DNA from: Loripinus fragilis
Lineage: Eukaryota > Mollusca > Bivalvia > Lucinida > Lucinidae
Reading direction: 5' to 3'
DNA: 64,000 nt
Assembly (NCBI GenBank): GCA_964019695.1
Contig: OZ026527.1
Span: 76,099,471-76,163,470 of the forward strand
Shown here: piece after piece, positions 1 to 12,063 of the stretch
How positions within the stretch are numbered: position 1 is the stretch's first letter
Layout of the letters: every line of letters starts with the position of its first letter
Position numbers and translations under genes: made by a program
Notes under the pieces: generated by a model
Databases searched by the model: none
Seen by the model: the letters and a program-made list of their open reading frames with translations, nothing else
What the model was told of the DNA's origin: nothing

Positions 1-147
1 AGTCTGATCAGAAACTTTGATGGTCGCTCTATGGAAAAACATGGATCTAACGTTTCTTCAGGCGAGACACTAAGAATCTTACCAAACTGTACGGATGAGT
101 ACGCTGATTTAAATATCTGCTGTCCGCACATACCAGCTTGTCAACTT

Positions 148-205
148 GTCAGGTGTGGTGCTTGATTGTATCGATTCCTGATCTTTGGCTACTTTCTTAC
201 TTTGT
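148..205 (+). mobile_element. 3' end of a family-2 RT retroelement
   Basis: This short stretch ends with the words GATTCCTGATCTTTG and a TTACTTT terminus. The same ending occurs near 8490-8525, 23720-23757, 27400-27443 and 48308-48362. At 23757 it closes the 3' tail of a family-2 RT copy, so I read it as a 5'-truncated tail. A SINE lies immediately downstream. Confidence 0.6.
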
Positions 206-214
206 ACCTAATGC

Positions 215-410
215 AAGAGGGAGCGCAGTGGCTCAGTGGTAGAGTGCTTGACTCGAGACCGAGAGGTCGCGTGTTCGAGCGTCACCGGCGTCGTCCTTGA
301 GCAAGACACATTTATCCTAGCTTAGTACTGGTTCAACCCAGGAAGACACGTCCTTGTTTAACTGAAAGATTGTTGATTGAACGTAAAGAATCAAATCAAA
401 CAAACAAAAA
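215..410 (+). mobile_element. tRNA-derived SINE, copy 1
   Basis: The head carries RNA polymerase III promoter words: an A box TGGCTCAGTGGTAGAG near 229-244 and a B-box-like GTTCGAGCG near 273-281. The 3' end is an A-rich tail with CAAA units. It is flanked by ACCTAATGC at 206-214 and 411-419, a 9-bp target duplication that fixes both ends. A second copy lies on the minus strand at 24649-24849. Such SINEs are non-autonomous and rely on a LINE for movement. The B box differs slightly from consensus, so this copy may be silent. Confidence 0.92.
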
Positions 411-419
411 ACCTAATGC

Positions 420-920
420 TAGATAATGGTTCATTTGTGATAAGACTGAAGTAACGTAGCTGATGTATGTGGTTGGTAAAATATGAGCCAATGATATTAT
501 TGGCAGCGAGCTTCATGATTGATACCACTAATATATCTTAATCACTGGAGCGGTGAGAACGCTGGCCATTGTAAAAGATCATTGGTGCCACTGACATTCG
601 TGGCATAATCGAATTTTAAGTACAGTTATTTATACTACAAAGTTCTCCTTCTATTACACTCCATCTGTCTAAACATATGGGCTTGATAATACTGTAGAGA
701 TATACAGTGAATATACTCCTGGTCGCAGAATATTACATATATTTGTAAGAAGGTGGTATACAAATTCAATATGTTTAGAGTCCGTGCTCGATAAGAGTAG
801 AGTCACGTTGTTGGCCACATTGTGGTACTTTATTCATCTGATTGGACAAATATAGGGTTTTCATTCATACTTCTAACTGTAAATCTGTTTCGTCACCTTA
901 CTCTTATCGAGCAAGGAATA
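420..920. other. unassigned AT-rich DNA with an imperfect inverted repeat
   Basis: I see no gene here. Arms of about 20 bp built on CTCGATAAGAGTAGAGTCAC (about 786-806) and its near complement (about 891-912) could fold back on each other. They may mark an old short foldback element next to the MITE at 921. Confidence 0.5.
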
Positions 921-1149
921 TACTGTAGTGCCAACCAAAAGTGATAGTGACGTATATTTTGTTTACAATTGCTAAGTTCAACACTATCATGTACATTTCA
1001 CTTGAGCTAATGTAAATCGAAAGATCGCTTGTGTATTTATCCTATCCTGCGGATAGGATTAATATACAAGTGATCTGTCGATTCTAAGTCCCTAATAGCT
1101 TTGTAAACAAAATATGACGCCGCTGTCACTCTTGGCTGGCAGGACAGTA
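921..1149. mobile_element. MITE, TACTGT family, copy 1
   Basis: The ends begin TACTGTAGTGCCAACC and finish, in reverse complement, TACTGTCCTGCCAGCC, giving inverted repeats of about 45 bp. The centre holds a further hairpin around TCCTATCC/GGATAGGA. A second copy of almost the same length lies at 43193-43422. TA at both edges suits a Tc1/mariner-type non-autonomous element. It has no coding capacity. Confidence 0.85.
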
Positions 1150-1305
1150 GAAGAAAGTGGTAAACAAATTAACCCATTTATGCCGAATGCATTTTCCCGT
1201 CCTTATCAATTGGACGACTCTATTTCCAATTTTAGGGTTGACGGGTAGTGTTTTTCATTTTTATTCAAATTTTAAAAGAAATTTATGTAAGCAAACAGTG
1301 GAGAA

Positions 1306-1343
1306 CCTGATCAGACACCGCTTTTTTTCGGCGTCTGATCGGG
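1306..1343. repeat. hairpin, 15-bp arms
   Basis: Arms CCTGATCAGACACCG and CGGCGTCTGATCGGG surround a T-rich 8-base loop. The CTGATCAG core also occurs in the TGAGCC MITE family, for example at 15806 and 29730. It may be a remnant of a related foldback. Confidence 0.6.
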
Positions 1344-1349
1344 TTTTGC

Positions 1350-3600
1350 GCTGTTTTGCCGATGTCCCATAAAAAGGACGCTAGAGTTATATAGTTAATA
1401 GTTGGCCTGTCTGTAAAAGGACTGGGTCATAATGGTAACACAATTCCAATCGCGGACCATGTTTAGTTTAAACATATTTTATTGCCAAATTTGATACAGC
1501 AATGGGGTTAGGCCACTAGTTCTGACAACATTAGTTACGATCCTTCCCCTACATTATATACATACAGAATATAGCTTATAAACATGGCTTAATATATACA
1601 ATCTGATTAAGAATACAAGTTATGATCAAAACAGGATGATAGCGTTATAAACTAGAGAATTGTAAGTAATAAATAAAACAAAATACATAAACATAAGAGA
1701 AAATAATTAAATAAATAAATACATAAATAAAAATAGATAAATTCAAAATTCAATAAATAAATAAATAAATAAAGTACAAAATAAACATAGAAACAAAGTA
1801 TAAGACTGCCAATATGAACCCCTGAAATCTGGAATATGTTTTTGATTCAGGTCATTGAGTACTCATATTTACATATATATGTTTTAAGAATTTGTTTCAA
1901 AATTAGTTTCAGCGAAAGAGTTAAAGAGCTTATCAAAAACGTTTCGAGGCATGGATATATCTCTGGATAGCCCGTGAACAAGACCATTTTTGTTTCAATA
2001 TTCCAGTTTTCGCTTCCAAAAAGAATCAAATTGATGGTAAAGGGTTGAAACTCCCTAACTTTATCATTGAAACCGGCCCCTGTTTCTCTCCCAACAACTA
2101 ATTGGAGCAACAACAAACAATGAACCAATAGAAATCAATGCCTTTTAAAAAAGTAACTATAATATAATCCCATAACATTGCGCGACCCCTAACATTGCGC
2201 ACTAGCCCAGTGACTATGCCATATTTAATCAGATCAAAGCTTTTATACTAATTAATATCAGGTTGCTTTTGGAAAAAGAAAAACAGCAAAAAGTTTTCAC
2301 TTTATGATTTCACTGCTGAGTAGGGGTGATTTCGGCAAAATTTGGAAAATGTTGTTAAAAACTTTCTGGTCGTAATTTCAAATGGCAAAGACATCAGTAT
2401 TTACTTTGATTCAAGTCATTGATGAAGTAAATTGTTGAGAACAGCCTTGTGCTACTTTCCCTGGTATATTTTGTAACAGTAATTCATCAAAGAGAAGTTA
2501 TTGAAAATATTGAAGAAAGTGCGCAGTGTCAGGAGACTATTATTGTTATCGTAAAACAAGGGGGATGCACTTCAAATCAAAGTTGCTAGTGATAAAGAAA
2601 ATATTTTTTTCATTTTGAACTTTGTGTAAAAGTATTATGATTCATTTATTTAGGCTCTGATTTTTTTTCTAAGTTCGTTTCTTTCTTATTATATCCAATG
2701 GAGGTTAAAATGTTTAAGTGCGCAATGGGATGGGACCTTCACTGTTTCAGTAGTTGTTTAACCCGCTTTTTCGTTAGGAAAATCGGTATATTAATTTTGT
2801 TCCAAAGTGGCTCCGTCGTCCATCTGTTTACGAATAGACCCTAGTTGGATACTTTGAATTCCGTTTAATTTGTTCACCTCAGCGATCTGATGCTTGACCA
2901 CGAAAAAACTCGGACCGGACGCCTTACTCACAGAAAAAAGAATTGAAACTATACGAAATCGTACTTAAAACAGTTCTACGGCAAAATAAATGTTTTGCGG
3001 AAAATAAATGAAAGATAACTTTCAACAGCATGATTTAAGATGCAATATATACATGTATTTCTCCTAAAATGTAGCGAATTTCCAACTCAGAGTAGCATTA
3101 CTTAGAACTGACACAGGTGTTTTCAAATGTTCCTATCATTTATCTAGATCCTAAGCGTAACAACGAATTTTGGCCATTTACCCATTCATTTATCACTTGT
3201 GCTGTTTTTCATTCAAAAGGGGCATCACACACACGATCGCATGTGTCCATCATGTGTACAAATGACATGCCGAACTTCTAGCAAGGCACCAACGCAGAGT
3301 AATCACGATCTTTGCCTCAATTTCCATGTGTTTTGGGCGGCTGATGACAACCCTCCACCACGAGAAAAGTGATTCAGCAAATACAAAAGTATGCACAAAG
3401 CTTGTGGTCTGAAAGTTACTCGGCAAACGTAGATATCGTTAGGCGGTTGCATAACATTGTCCAACTGTTCAAAAACTGTCTCAAAAATACTTTTAACCCA
3501 AACTGGAAGAAAGCACAAACTTGATTTACCTTTTTACACCTTCCAACCCCAAACCGGACGTCGGTCCATTTATTTTCGTTATTGAACAGGTGGTTAAGAA
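1350..3600. other. no recognisable gene; AT-rich with simple repeats
   Basis: Positions 1668-1775 are an imperfect AATA/AAAT simple repeat. The remainder has only short open frames with no family signature that I recognise, including a 93-codon minus frame at 1847-2128. I see no splice-consistent exon pattern. Confidence 0.6.
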
Positions 3601-3659
3601 TTCGATCGTTTGGTAGGCCTGTAGATGGTACTGGGCGACGTTTTGAGTTCCTATGTCCA

Positions 3660-4445
3660 CGTCAAAAATCAAGTAATGTATTTTCTTGTAAATGCATCTC
3701 CTCCTAAACTGTAAGGCGAAGCATCTTTAAACTTTGCAGGTGTATTGGTCACATGATGTAGATGATATTGGACAACACTTTATATGACATTGACCCCAAG
3801 GCTAAGGACAAAGGTCAAATCATGTATTTTCTTGTAAATATATCTTCACCTGAGCTGTTGGCCGTAGCAACTTCAAACTTTGTAGATGTATAGGTGAATT
3901 TATGCAGAGGGTACTGGGCGAGGTTTTTGTGACCCTTACCCCGAGGTCAAGAAAATACATTAATTTACCTTTTGACTTTGACCCGAAGGTCAAAATATCA
4001 AATGGTCTATAATCTTGTAAATGCACCTTCTCCTAACATGTTTGGTGTAGCAAACTTAAGCTTGGACAGGAGCATAGGTCGCATCGTGTAGACGGTACTG
4101 CACCACATTTTGTATTTTCTTGTAAATTCATCTCCTAAACTGTTAGACGTTGCAACGTGCATTGGTCGCATGATGTGTAGGCCACTGGATGAACGCATAT
4201 CCTCCTAAACCGTTTGATATAGCAATTTCAAACTTCGCAGGTGCATAGGTCACGTGATGTGGAGTTACTGCATTATATTTTGTGGCCAGGGTCTTATAAT
4301 GTATATTCTTGTAAATACATCTGCTCCTTTAACGTTGGACGTAGTAACATCAAATTTTGAAGGTGCATAAGTGACACGATGTAGATGGTACTGAGTAACA
4401 TTTTGTGTGACGTTGACCCCAAAGTAAAGGTCAAAGGTAAAAAAT
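3660..4445. repeat. degenerate tandem satellite, unit about 150 bp
   Basis: Five or six diverged units each contain TTCTTGTAAAT, then CTCCTAAACTGT, then a GCAGGTGCATAGGTC-like word and CATGATGTAGATGGTACTG. They often end with the GACCCCAAGGTCAAAGGTCA-type motif common in mollusc satellites. Units start near 3682, 3829, 4008, 4117 and 4305. Short minus-strand frames across it are products of the repetition. I regard it as non-coding. Confidence 0.8.
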
Positions 4446-4574
4446 CGGTATTTGCGACGGTGTATCATCAAATGCTACTTTTGCTTATCTTGCAGTGATT
4501 TTTTTCTCCAATTTTAGGAAAAGTAAATAATATAAGACCTGTGCAAATTGCAAACTTATATCATGAGCTAATGA

Positions 4575-4716
4575 TTAGTGTTAAGGATGAGATTGGTACC
4601 TTTAGCCATGCTTAAACCCCAGTCATATTCATACTGCGCATTCCAAGGCGGTGCTTCTCTTGTGGATCTTTATTGTTATTCGTGTCCTGTTATTTTATCT
4701 GTGTTTTGTCTTGCTT
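4575..4716 (+). mobile_element. family-2 RT retroelement tail, first part
   Basis: The words GGATGAG..GGTACC, then TTCCAAGGCGGT and TGTGGATCTTT, match the same order at 23490-23585, inside the tail of the family-2 copy at 16572. The tail then runs, interrupted at 4717, into the repeat field beginning near 5520 and ends near 8530. Confidence 0.65.
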
Positions 4717-5519
4717 TTATACGAGGAGTGTTCCAAAACTTCTAAAACTGGCGTAATAGCTCTGTAATCAGGTATGTCACATGCATATTATTTGTCAATA
4801 CATAGTTCTAAAATTTCTTATGTAACTTGAAGGAGCGACTATAAATCTACCACGAAAAAGCCATACCCGCAAGGCACTGCCTTAAAAAGCAGATTGTGCA
4901 CATAAGAGACCCAAAATTTGGGCAAGAGCAGTCTCAACCTTTTGTTATCATAGCTACTCAAAGTTCATTTATCAGCCAATATGCCCTGTAAGTATGGCGA
5001 AATCTCTTTAAAATCTGTGTTGCCCAGGCCGTCGACAGTTTGCAATGCATGTTTTGGTAGGCATGTATATCAGGTCAAGACGATGCGTCACATGCAAGAA
5101 TGGTTGCTCTCCCTTGCTAACCTTTTGACTCATCTCCCTTAAATGACTTTATAGTGGAAAGCCTGTGCGCTCTATAGCTCTTTTACCCTTTGAGATAGTT
5201 GATGATATTTGGTATAAAGATTTATCAGATCAAGACGGTGTGTCACGTGCAATCGGGTCAAGATGATGTGTCGCTTACAAGAATGGTTGCTCAACCCTTG
5301 CTACTCTTTCGAGTTATATCCCTTGAATTATTTTTATATGGGAAAGCTTGTGAGCTTGTGAGCTGAAAAATTGTCAATATTCCATATTTTCTTACATTGA
5401 CACTCAGTATTATATCATCGCATATATCTACTTGGTTGGCCGTTTGTAACTGCTTATCATTTACTATAAGGTCGGGGAATTTGCCATCCCCTCTGATGGA
5501 TATTTTTATGTATGTCATG
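4717..5519. mobile_element. possible insertion interrupting the family-2 tail
   Basis: It starts TACGAGGAGTGTTCCAAAAC, which resembles the terminal repeat of element A at 17714 (TACGAGGGGCGTTC). That suggests an old Tc1/mariner-like insertion, but I find no matching right end. Inside is an imperfect duplication: about 5068-5185 and about 5249-5365 share GGTCAAGA.GATGYGTC, AAGAATGGTTGCTC and GGAAAGC.TGTG. No transposase is readable. Confidence 0.4.
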
Positions 5520-7275
5520 TTAAATTATCTGTGTTTTTGTGTTGCTTTTGTATATGTCTTTTAGTTTATATGTGTTATTGCCTTGCTTTTAACACCTGTG
5601 TGTCTTGTCAGTTAATCTGCGTTATTGCTTTGCTTTTATATATGTCTTGTTAGTTTATTTGTGGTATTGCCTTTCTTATATGTATGTCCTGTTAGTTCAT
5701 CTGTGTGTTTGTGATGCTTTTGTATACATCCTGTTAGTTAATTTGTGTTATTGCCTTGCTTGTATATACATGTATGTCTTGTTATATATGTCATGTTAGT
5801 TTACCTGTGTTATTGTCTTGCTTATATAGATGTGTACATATATTGTTCGTATATCTGTGTTTTTGACTTGCTTGTGTATATGTCTTGCCCGGTATTCTTG
5901 CCTGGCTTGTATACACGCCTTGTCAGTTTATCTGTATTATTGCCTTGCTTGTATACCTGTAGTTTTAGTTTAACTGTGTCATTACCTTGCTGTAATGTAT
6001 GTCTTGTTAGTTTATATGTATGTATCGTGTATATATGTCTTGTTAGTGTGCCTGTATCCCTTCCTTGTTTTATATATGTCTTGTTAGTATGCCTGTATCC
6101 TTTCCTTGCTTGTATATATGTCTTGTTAGTGTGCCTGTATCCTTTCCTTGTTTGTATATATGTCTTGTTAGTGTGCCTGTATCCTTTCCTTGTTTGTATA
6201 TATGTCTTGTTAGTTTATATGTATGTATTGTGTATATATGTCTTGTTAGTGTGCCTGTATCCCTTCCTTGTTTTATATATGTCTTGTTAGTATGCCTGTA
6301 TCCTCTCCTTGCTTGTATATATGTCTTGTTAGTGTGCCTGTATCCTTTCCTTGTTTGTATATATGTCTTGTTAGTATGCCTGTATCCTTTCGTTGCTTGT
6401 ATATATGTCTTGTTTATGTGCCTGTATCCTTTCCTTGCTTGTATATATGTCTTGTTAGTGTGCCTGTATCCTTTCCTTGCTTGTATATATGTCTTGTTAG
6501 TGTGCCTGTATCCTTTCCTTGCTTGTATATATGTCTTGTAAGTGTGCCTGTATCCTTTCCTTGCTTGTATATATGTCTTGTTAGTGTGCATGTATCCTTT
6601 CCTTGCTTGTATATATGTCTTGTTAATGTGCCTGTATCCTTTCCTTGCTTGTATACATGTCTTGTTAGTGTGCATGTATCCTTGCCTTTCTGGTACACAT
6701 GTCTAGTCAGGTTGCATTCTTGCCTTGTTTGTATTTGTGTCTTGTCAGGATATATGTATTCTTGTTGTACTTGTGTACCTGTCTTGTAAGTGTGCCTGTA
6801 TACGTTCCTTGCTTGTATATATGTCTTGTTAGTGTTCCGGTATACCTACCTTTCTGGTATACATGTCTGGTCAGGTTTCATTCTTGCCATGCCTGTATAC
6901 ATGTCTGTCCAGGTTGCATTCTTACCATGCTTGTATTTGTGTCTTGTCAGGATACATTTATTCTCGTTTTACTTGTATACATATCTTGTTAGTGTGCCTG
7001 TATGCTTCCTTACTTGTATGCATGTATCTTAGTGTACACGTATACTTTCCTTTCTTGTATACATGTATTGTCAGGTTGCCTGTATTCTTGCATTGCTAGT
7101 ATATATGTCTTACCAGGTGCCTTGTTCGCCTGGCTTGTTCATGTTTACATGCCTTATTAGTTTGGCTGTGTTATTGCCCTGTTTGTAAACAAGTCTTGTT
7201 AGTTTATCTGTATTCGTGCATTGCCTGTATACATCTCTTGTTAGGTGCCTTTTTGTGCGCTTATACATATATATA
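5520..7275. repeat. 42-bp minisatellite expanded from a retroelement tail
   Basis: The core, about 6025-6700, is an array of near-identical 42-bp units (TGTCTTGTTAGTGTGCCTGT, then ATCCTTTCCTTGC and TTGTATATA). More degenerate units lie on both sides. Because 42 is a multiple of three and the unit has no stop in several frames, frames of 90-200 codons stay open on both strands. They encode 14-residue repeats such as CLYICLVSVPVSFP. Several long frames overlapping the same bases argues that none is a gene. The unit resembles the tail words at 4690-4716, so it probably grew from the family-2 tail. Confidence 0.9.
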
Positions 7276-8405
7276 CTTAAGGAATAAAGAAACGCAACAA
7301 ACACTTTGAGTCATTGTTAGCATACAATATGATGCAAGTTTTAAGTGCAAATTATATTTATCCATAGGAGCGGTATGTGTCCGTTAATTTACAGCAGGTT
7401 CAACGTAATTATCGATTACGTAATCATTTTGGTATGCGTGTAACCAGCCTGACCCCGCGCAGTAAATTGCTGAAGCAGGGTCAACTTATTGAATAAAAAC
7501 AAAGTTTGAATCAGCCATCGGCTTATTGTTTTAAAAAGTCTTGGCATAGATTGCGGATCAAGGATATGATCAAATGGCGAAGTTTCTGTAGGATTTTGAA
7601 ACGACTTAACGTCATTAACGTCAACTCTGAATACTGCGTGAAACGCGTAAACTTTCTTTTCTGCTTGAGAATTATTCACTACAAGGACGTTTTGTTCAAG
7701 AATTATGACTTGAGATCTTCAGACGTCAAAAAACTCAATTCTGACGTCAAAATTCGATTTCCTACGTTTTAATGGTTTCCATAATGTTTATGTGTTTTTC
7801 TTATGATAAAATGGTCCAGTGACAAAGTTTAGGTTACAGTTAACACTCTCGGCATGTAATCAGATGTTTTCTCTTGCATTATGCCGTGTTTTGTTTGGCT
7901 AACGTCAATATAAACACCTTACCAGCGTTTTTCTACGGTATCTGAAAAGTCAGTTTTCCCAAGAAAGCATGTTCTGATGTGTCTAGGTTTATCCTATCCC
8001 GTTTATTCACCAGCGACCCAAACTCGACGGCTCTAAGTGACGTTTATCGCTTATTCACTACCATTGTGTATCTTGCCATTCAAGTAGCGTGTTTTGACGC
8101 AATATTTGACTGCATTACGAATTTGATTGGACGTTTGTTTAATTTGCACATTGTCAAGTCGACGCCAAATAACCAAACATGAAAAAGACAGGGTTTCTTG
8201 ATCTTTATTCTGACGTTAACGTCACATTTTACGTTTTCACATGTTTTCATTCTGTAGCGTAAAATGTAGCGTTAAAATGACGTTTTGGTATTTCATCACA
8301 TGCTATAAATACTCAATAAGAAATTTTCAGAAGAGATTTCACCAAACTGTCATATAAACACGCAAAAATTATATTTTTGTCTGTTGCGTTTCTTTATTCC
8401 TTAAG
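7276..8405. mobile_element. inverted-repeat element F (1.13 kb), non-autonomous
   Basis: The left end CTTAAGGAATAAAGAAACGC is repeated inverted at the right end, giving terminal repeats of about 28 bp. The flanks are ATATA and TATA, fitting a TA (or TATA) duplication. It sits inside the minisatellite and retroelement tail, so it is younger than both. No transposase is readable; the 88-codon plus frame at 7506 matches nothing I know. Many ACGTC/GACGT words cluster in the interior. Confidence 0.85.
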
Positions 8406-8530
8406 TATACATGTCTTTATTATGCTCTCTTGTGTGTTACCTTGTGTTTTATCACTTTCCATATGGTGTCTCGGATCAAAGTGATACTTAATTGTATTGA
8501 TTCCTGATATTTGCCTATTTTATTTTTGTT
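8406..8530 (+). mobile_element. family-2 RT retroelement tail, 3' end
   Basis: After element F the sequence resumes with TATACATGTCTTTATTATGC and ends with TGATACTTAATTGTATTGATT, then CCTGATATTTG. That matches the family-2 terminus at 23705-23757. It closes the element whose first tail part lies at 4575. Confidence 0.6.
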
Positions 8531-9118
8531 AGTTTGTCCGTGTTATTGTGGCTCATCACGTTGTCTTGCTTCCATATGGTAAACTCAGTATCTGATTTTT
8601 TTATTGTTTAATTATTTATGTTGATGGTTCGGTGGTAATCTTAATGTGGAATAAACATAGAAAAAAGTCCTATAATCATATCCGTAGAACTCAAAAATGG
8701 AAGCAACATCTGTTTATGATGTACTGTAAAGAGAACTATCTGTGCTAATGATAGAGTAGGGGACTTTTTAATATTATACTATGAATTGATTATTTGCCGC
8801 CAAAACATATTGTCCTGGAAAAATCCCACACAGTGGCGGGGATTAATGTTCTAAACAAGTATATTATGCAGCGATCGATGCGGAATGAACACATTTCAAA
8901 GTCTAATGACAGCAGTCAGCGATGTGATCTCGTACTATTCTGCTCATAAACATTTAGATAATATGCCTGTCGATGCCAGGAATTGGGATATGAATTTCAG
9001 AGTACGGTTGGAATAGTCAATAAGAGCGGTGTTTATGCCTGTACAGATTACAAATTAATTGGATCAGTGTCATGAAAAAATATGTCTTCAGAGCCAATGC
9101 GATGTGCGATTGCTCATA

Positions 9119-9142
9119 CGAGACTGCGTATGTGCAGTCTCG
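9119..9142. repeat. short hairpin, 9-bp arms
   Basis: CGAGACTGC and GCAGTCTCG are separated by six bases. The GACTGCGYATGYGCAG core also forms the centre of the TGAGCC MITEs, so this may be a fragment of one. Confidence 0.5.
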
Positions 9143-10066
9143 GACTAGCTAACCCATTTCGCAGAAGAGTTTTCCACACATTGTAGATACAAGACTGATA
9201 TGTGCGTATTTTAAAATAACTGCGCATTAGAAAAATCCTTTGTACGCATGTGCAAAGGTTTGGATTTATCATGGCACGGATTAATGGGCTTCTGGCATGT
9301 TTTTTTCATCTTCTGATTGTCAACTCAGAATGAATGATAATAAAACCATTATTCATTAATGTATGGGAAAAGGTTTTAAGTTTCACTGCAAAATCATTAC
9401 ATACATGTACCAGAACAAAGCCTGTTTCAGCTTTGACAAATAGTATTTTAATTGAACTGCGTGTCTAAGAATGGAATGAATAAAAGCGCTGATGCTTGCA
9501 TAAATGGATCAGTAGTATTAACCGATTTGTTTTATTGTTCTGCGATAAGAACATTTACGATTTTTTATATGATGTTTGAAACTTGTGGAAATACTTCTGT
9601 TAATTTGTTTCATTCAAACTTCGATATTTTGTATGATTCTTGGTAGACATGTAGAATTTCTAGGTAGGAGGTCAATTTCGAAATACAAAAAACATAACAA
9701 ATCTACTGACAGTAAAATGCACGACCTACTAACACAGAGCCCTTATGAATTAACGTTTTTGTTTGTTTGAAGATGTTACTGTCTACCGTGCTATAAGAAG
9801 AATAAACATCAAAAGTGTTGCTTCCAACAGACTCGTTTTTAATATTTAATATTCAAATCTGGGCGAGGTTCGGCGTTTTCATCTGCTAAACAAGGGAAGT
9901 CAGGTTCTATTCTTAATTTGGTGAAAAATTAATAAGTTGTTTGGGCCGCGCAAACGTGTGTGCATTTCATGAAAACCTAACCGTATACACGCTGAACGCA
10001 CATTTAGTAACCCTTAAAGCGCATAATCCTAAAATGTATTTGAAGCCTTATAAAAAAAACAGTGTA

Positions 10067-10110
10067 GACCCAGATCAGACTGCTCCTGTAGGAGCAGTCT
10101 GATCTGGGTC
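10067..10110. repeat. perfect palindrome, 20-bp arms with 4-base loop
   Basis: GACCCAGATCAGACTGCTCC at 10067-10086 is the exact reverse complement of 10091-10110, separated by TGTA. With no mismatch it should be young or gene-converted. It shares the GATCAGACTG word with the TGAGCC MITEs. Confidence 0.9.
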
Positions 10111-11824
10111 CACAATGTTTGCCTCTATGCTTATGTTAAATAGACATTTTCAGATGCAGTTATTTTGCTGGCGTTTTAAGGACTAAATAATGTATTTTGC
10201 GTCTATACTGAGGTAATGGCGCAAGATAATACAGTTACTTTTGAATAAAACCACGCCTCATTTTCAGCTTTTACCTATATCTAAGGTTGACCAGTCTTAA
10301 TTACGCATTCATGAGGTGCCGCCTTTACAGTAACTAAAAAGGCATACAATACAATACCATTATTTTGAATGTGCCCTGTACTTTTGCAAATTATAGCGCA
10401 CAAAATAGCTCAAATAGAGTCAAATATTAGGTGCAAACGCATTTCATTAAGCATCGCTAAGCCCCTACTCTATCAACGATCCCACATGGAACGGGCTTAC
10501 ACATAATCTGTGCATTGCTTTTAATCGATTTTACAAGTCACATCGAAGCTCTTATAAAACTGTCACCATCGCATTAACTAAGAATGATTAAAGCATGGAA
10601 AGACCGGATTATCCTTCCTGGTATTTCATTCATTTATATGATGATATTACAGCAATTTTTATTACTTTAAACCTGTTTTGTACTACCGTTTTTTCTCTGT
10701 TGATGGAAGTTTACGAGAAAACATTTGTTTTGCAGATTTCTTGCATTGAATACACCTTGGTGCCGTCCACGTGAAAATATCCTTTCGCAAAAGTATGCAA
10801 ATAAAATACAGATGCATTCGAGAATGAGCCCACAGCACTCACCCCTGCATTCACTCCCCCACACTAATCCATTATTGCTCTAAATACTTGTGGTGCATTT
10901 ATTATGCTGTACTTATTACAACCTACTCGTATATGCATGACTGCTAGAAAACAGACGAAAAACGAATGCGCAGAGCACAGTGTAGCACTCCACAAAATAT
11001 TTTACAGGTCAACCTTTCTTCCTAAATTCTGCTTCCGTTAAAAGTCGCCAAAATATTTAGCTCGCGTGGAGGTTTACTGTTAAATGCAATTAATCATCAC
11101 AGAGAAACAGTCAAATCAAATTAACATACTATGATGAGTCAAAGAAAGTGATTCTTTACTCACAGACAACCAGAGCTAATGAAACCCAGGACGAGTCACG
11201 GTGGGCCCAGCCCAGGCCAAGCATCAAACACCAATCCACCAATGAAAGTTTAAGCCGTGGTCGTCATTGAGTCTGAGGCCTGAACCAAAGAGGTAAACAT
11301 GATGGCTAAAAGCTACCCAATATAATGCTAGGTTTAGCCATCTGTAAAATTGTGAAGTGGAAATACAGATGCATTTTCACCAAGAACGAGCTGACAACAT
11401 AATTGCAACATAAACTTAAGGATATTTACATGTAATTTTTGGAATGAATATGTCATTTATTACATCGAATGAAGCGGAAATTACATTTCACGAAAATTTG
11501 ATTTTTTTAACATATACAATTTTAAACGTGACAGATATGTTGCACGGTATGACGTCATTCACATTCCCACATTACCCCATATTAATGACGACGTTGCACA
11601 ATGCGCCATGTCGGCCAAGACTTAAACCATAAGAACTGGAGTAGAGAAAGTTAAAATATCAGCAAATCGCAATAACTTTATAACCCAAAATTTCCTTGTG
11701 TCCTTATTAAGAAAATGAATACCCACACTTGTTTTTATCCACTAATAAGAAAGTTATAGGCGTTTGAAAATCTGGAGTGGACTCAAGGAAGTCAGTGGAG
11801 AAAGCAAAGGACATCCAATTTTAC

Positions 11825-11900
11825 CCGTGAAATACAACTTATATTTTCACAGCCGTGAAATACAGCTTATACTTTTACAGCCGTGTAATATAACTTGTGG
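11825..11900. repeat. 28-bp tandem repeat, 2.7 copies
   Basis: Units at 11825-11852, 11853-11880 and 11881-11900 begin CCGTGAAATACA or CCGTGTAATATA and end TTTTCACAG or TTTTACAG. The function is unknown. Confidence 0.85.
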
Positions 11901-12063
11901 TATCTTTTCCTGATCTTTGTCATCTTTCTTACTTTTTTTCAAATATACATTATATTTAATCAATAGTTTCTCATACTTCATTAATAAAATAACTTCTTCG
12001 AGTAAATGGTATAGTTCGTCTTCGCTATTCACATCCGTGGGAAATGTACAATGTACGATGGTA

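Larger units (their letters stand above)
8531..12061. other. long stretch without a recognisable gene
   Basis: I find only short unrelated open frames, two palindromes (9119-9142 and 10067-10110) and a small tandem repeat at 11825. No transposase, RT or host protein signature could be read on either strand. Confidence 0.6.

Noticed and set aside
228..285. Functional tRNA gene
   Set aside because: It has A and B boxes but no credible cloverleaf, carries a SINE body and A-rich tail, and has a target duplication; it is a SINE head.
5745..7099. Overlapping long open frames on both strands in the 42-bp repeat, possible repeat-rich membrane protein
   Set aside because: Several frames on both strands are equally open because the unit length is a multiple of three, and the array is continuous with a retroelement tail.
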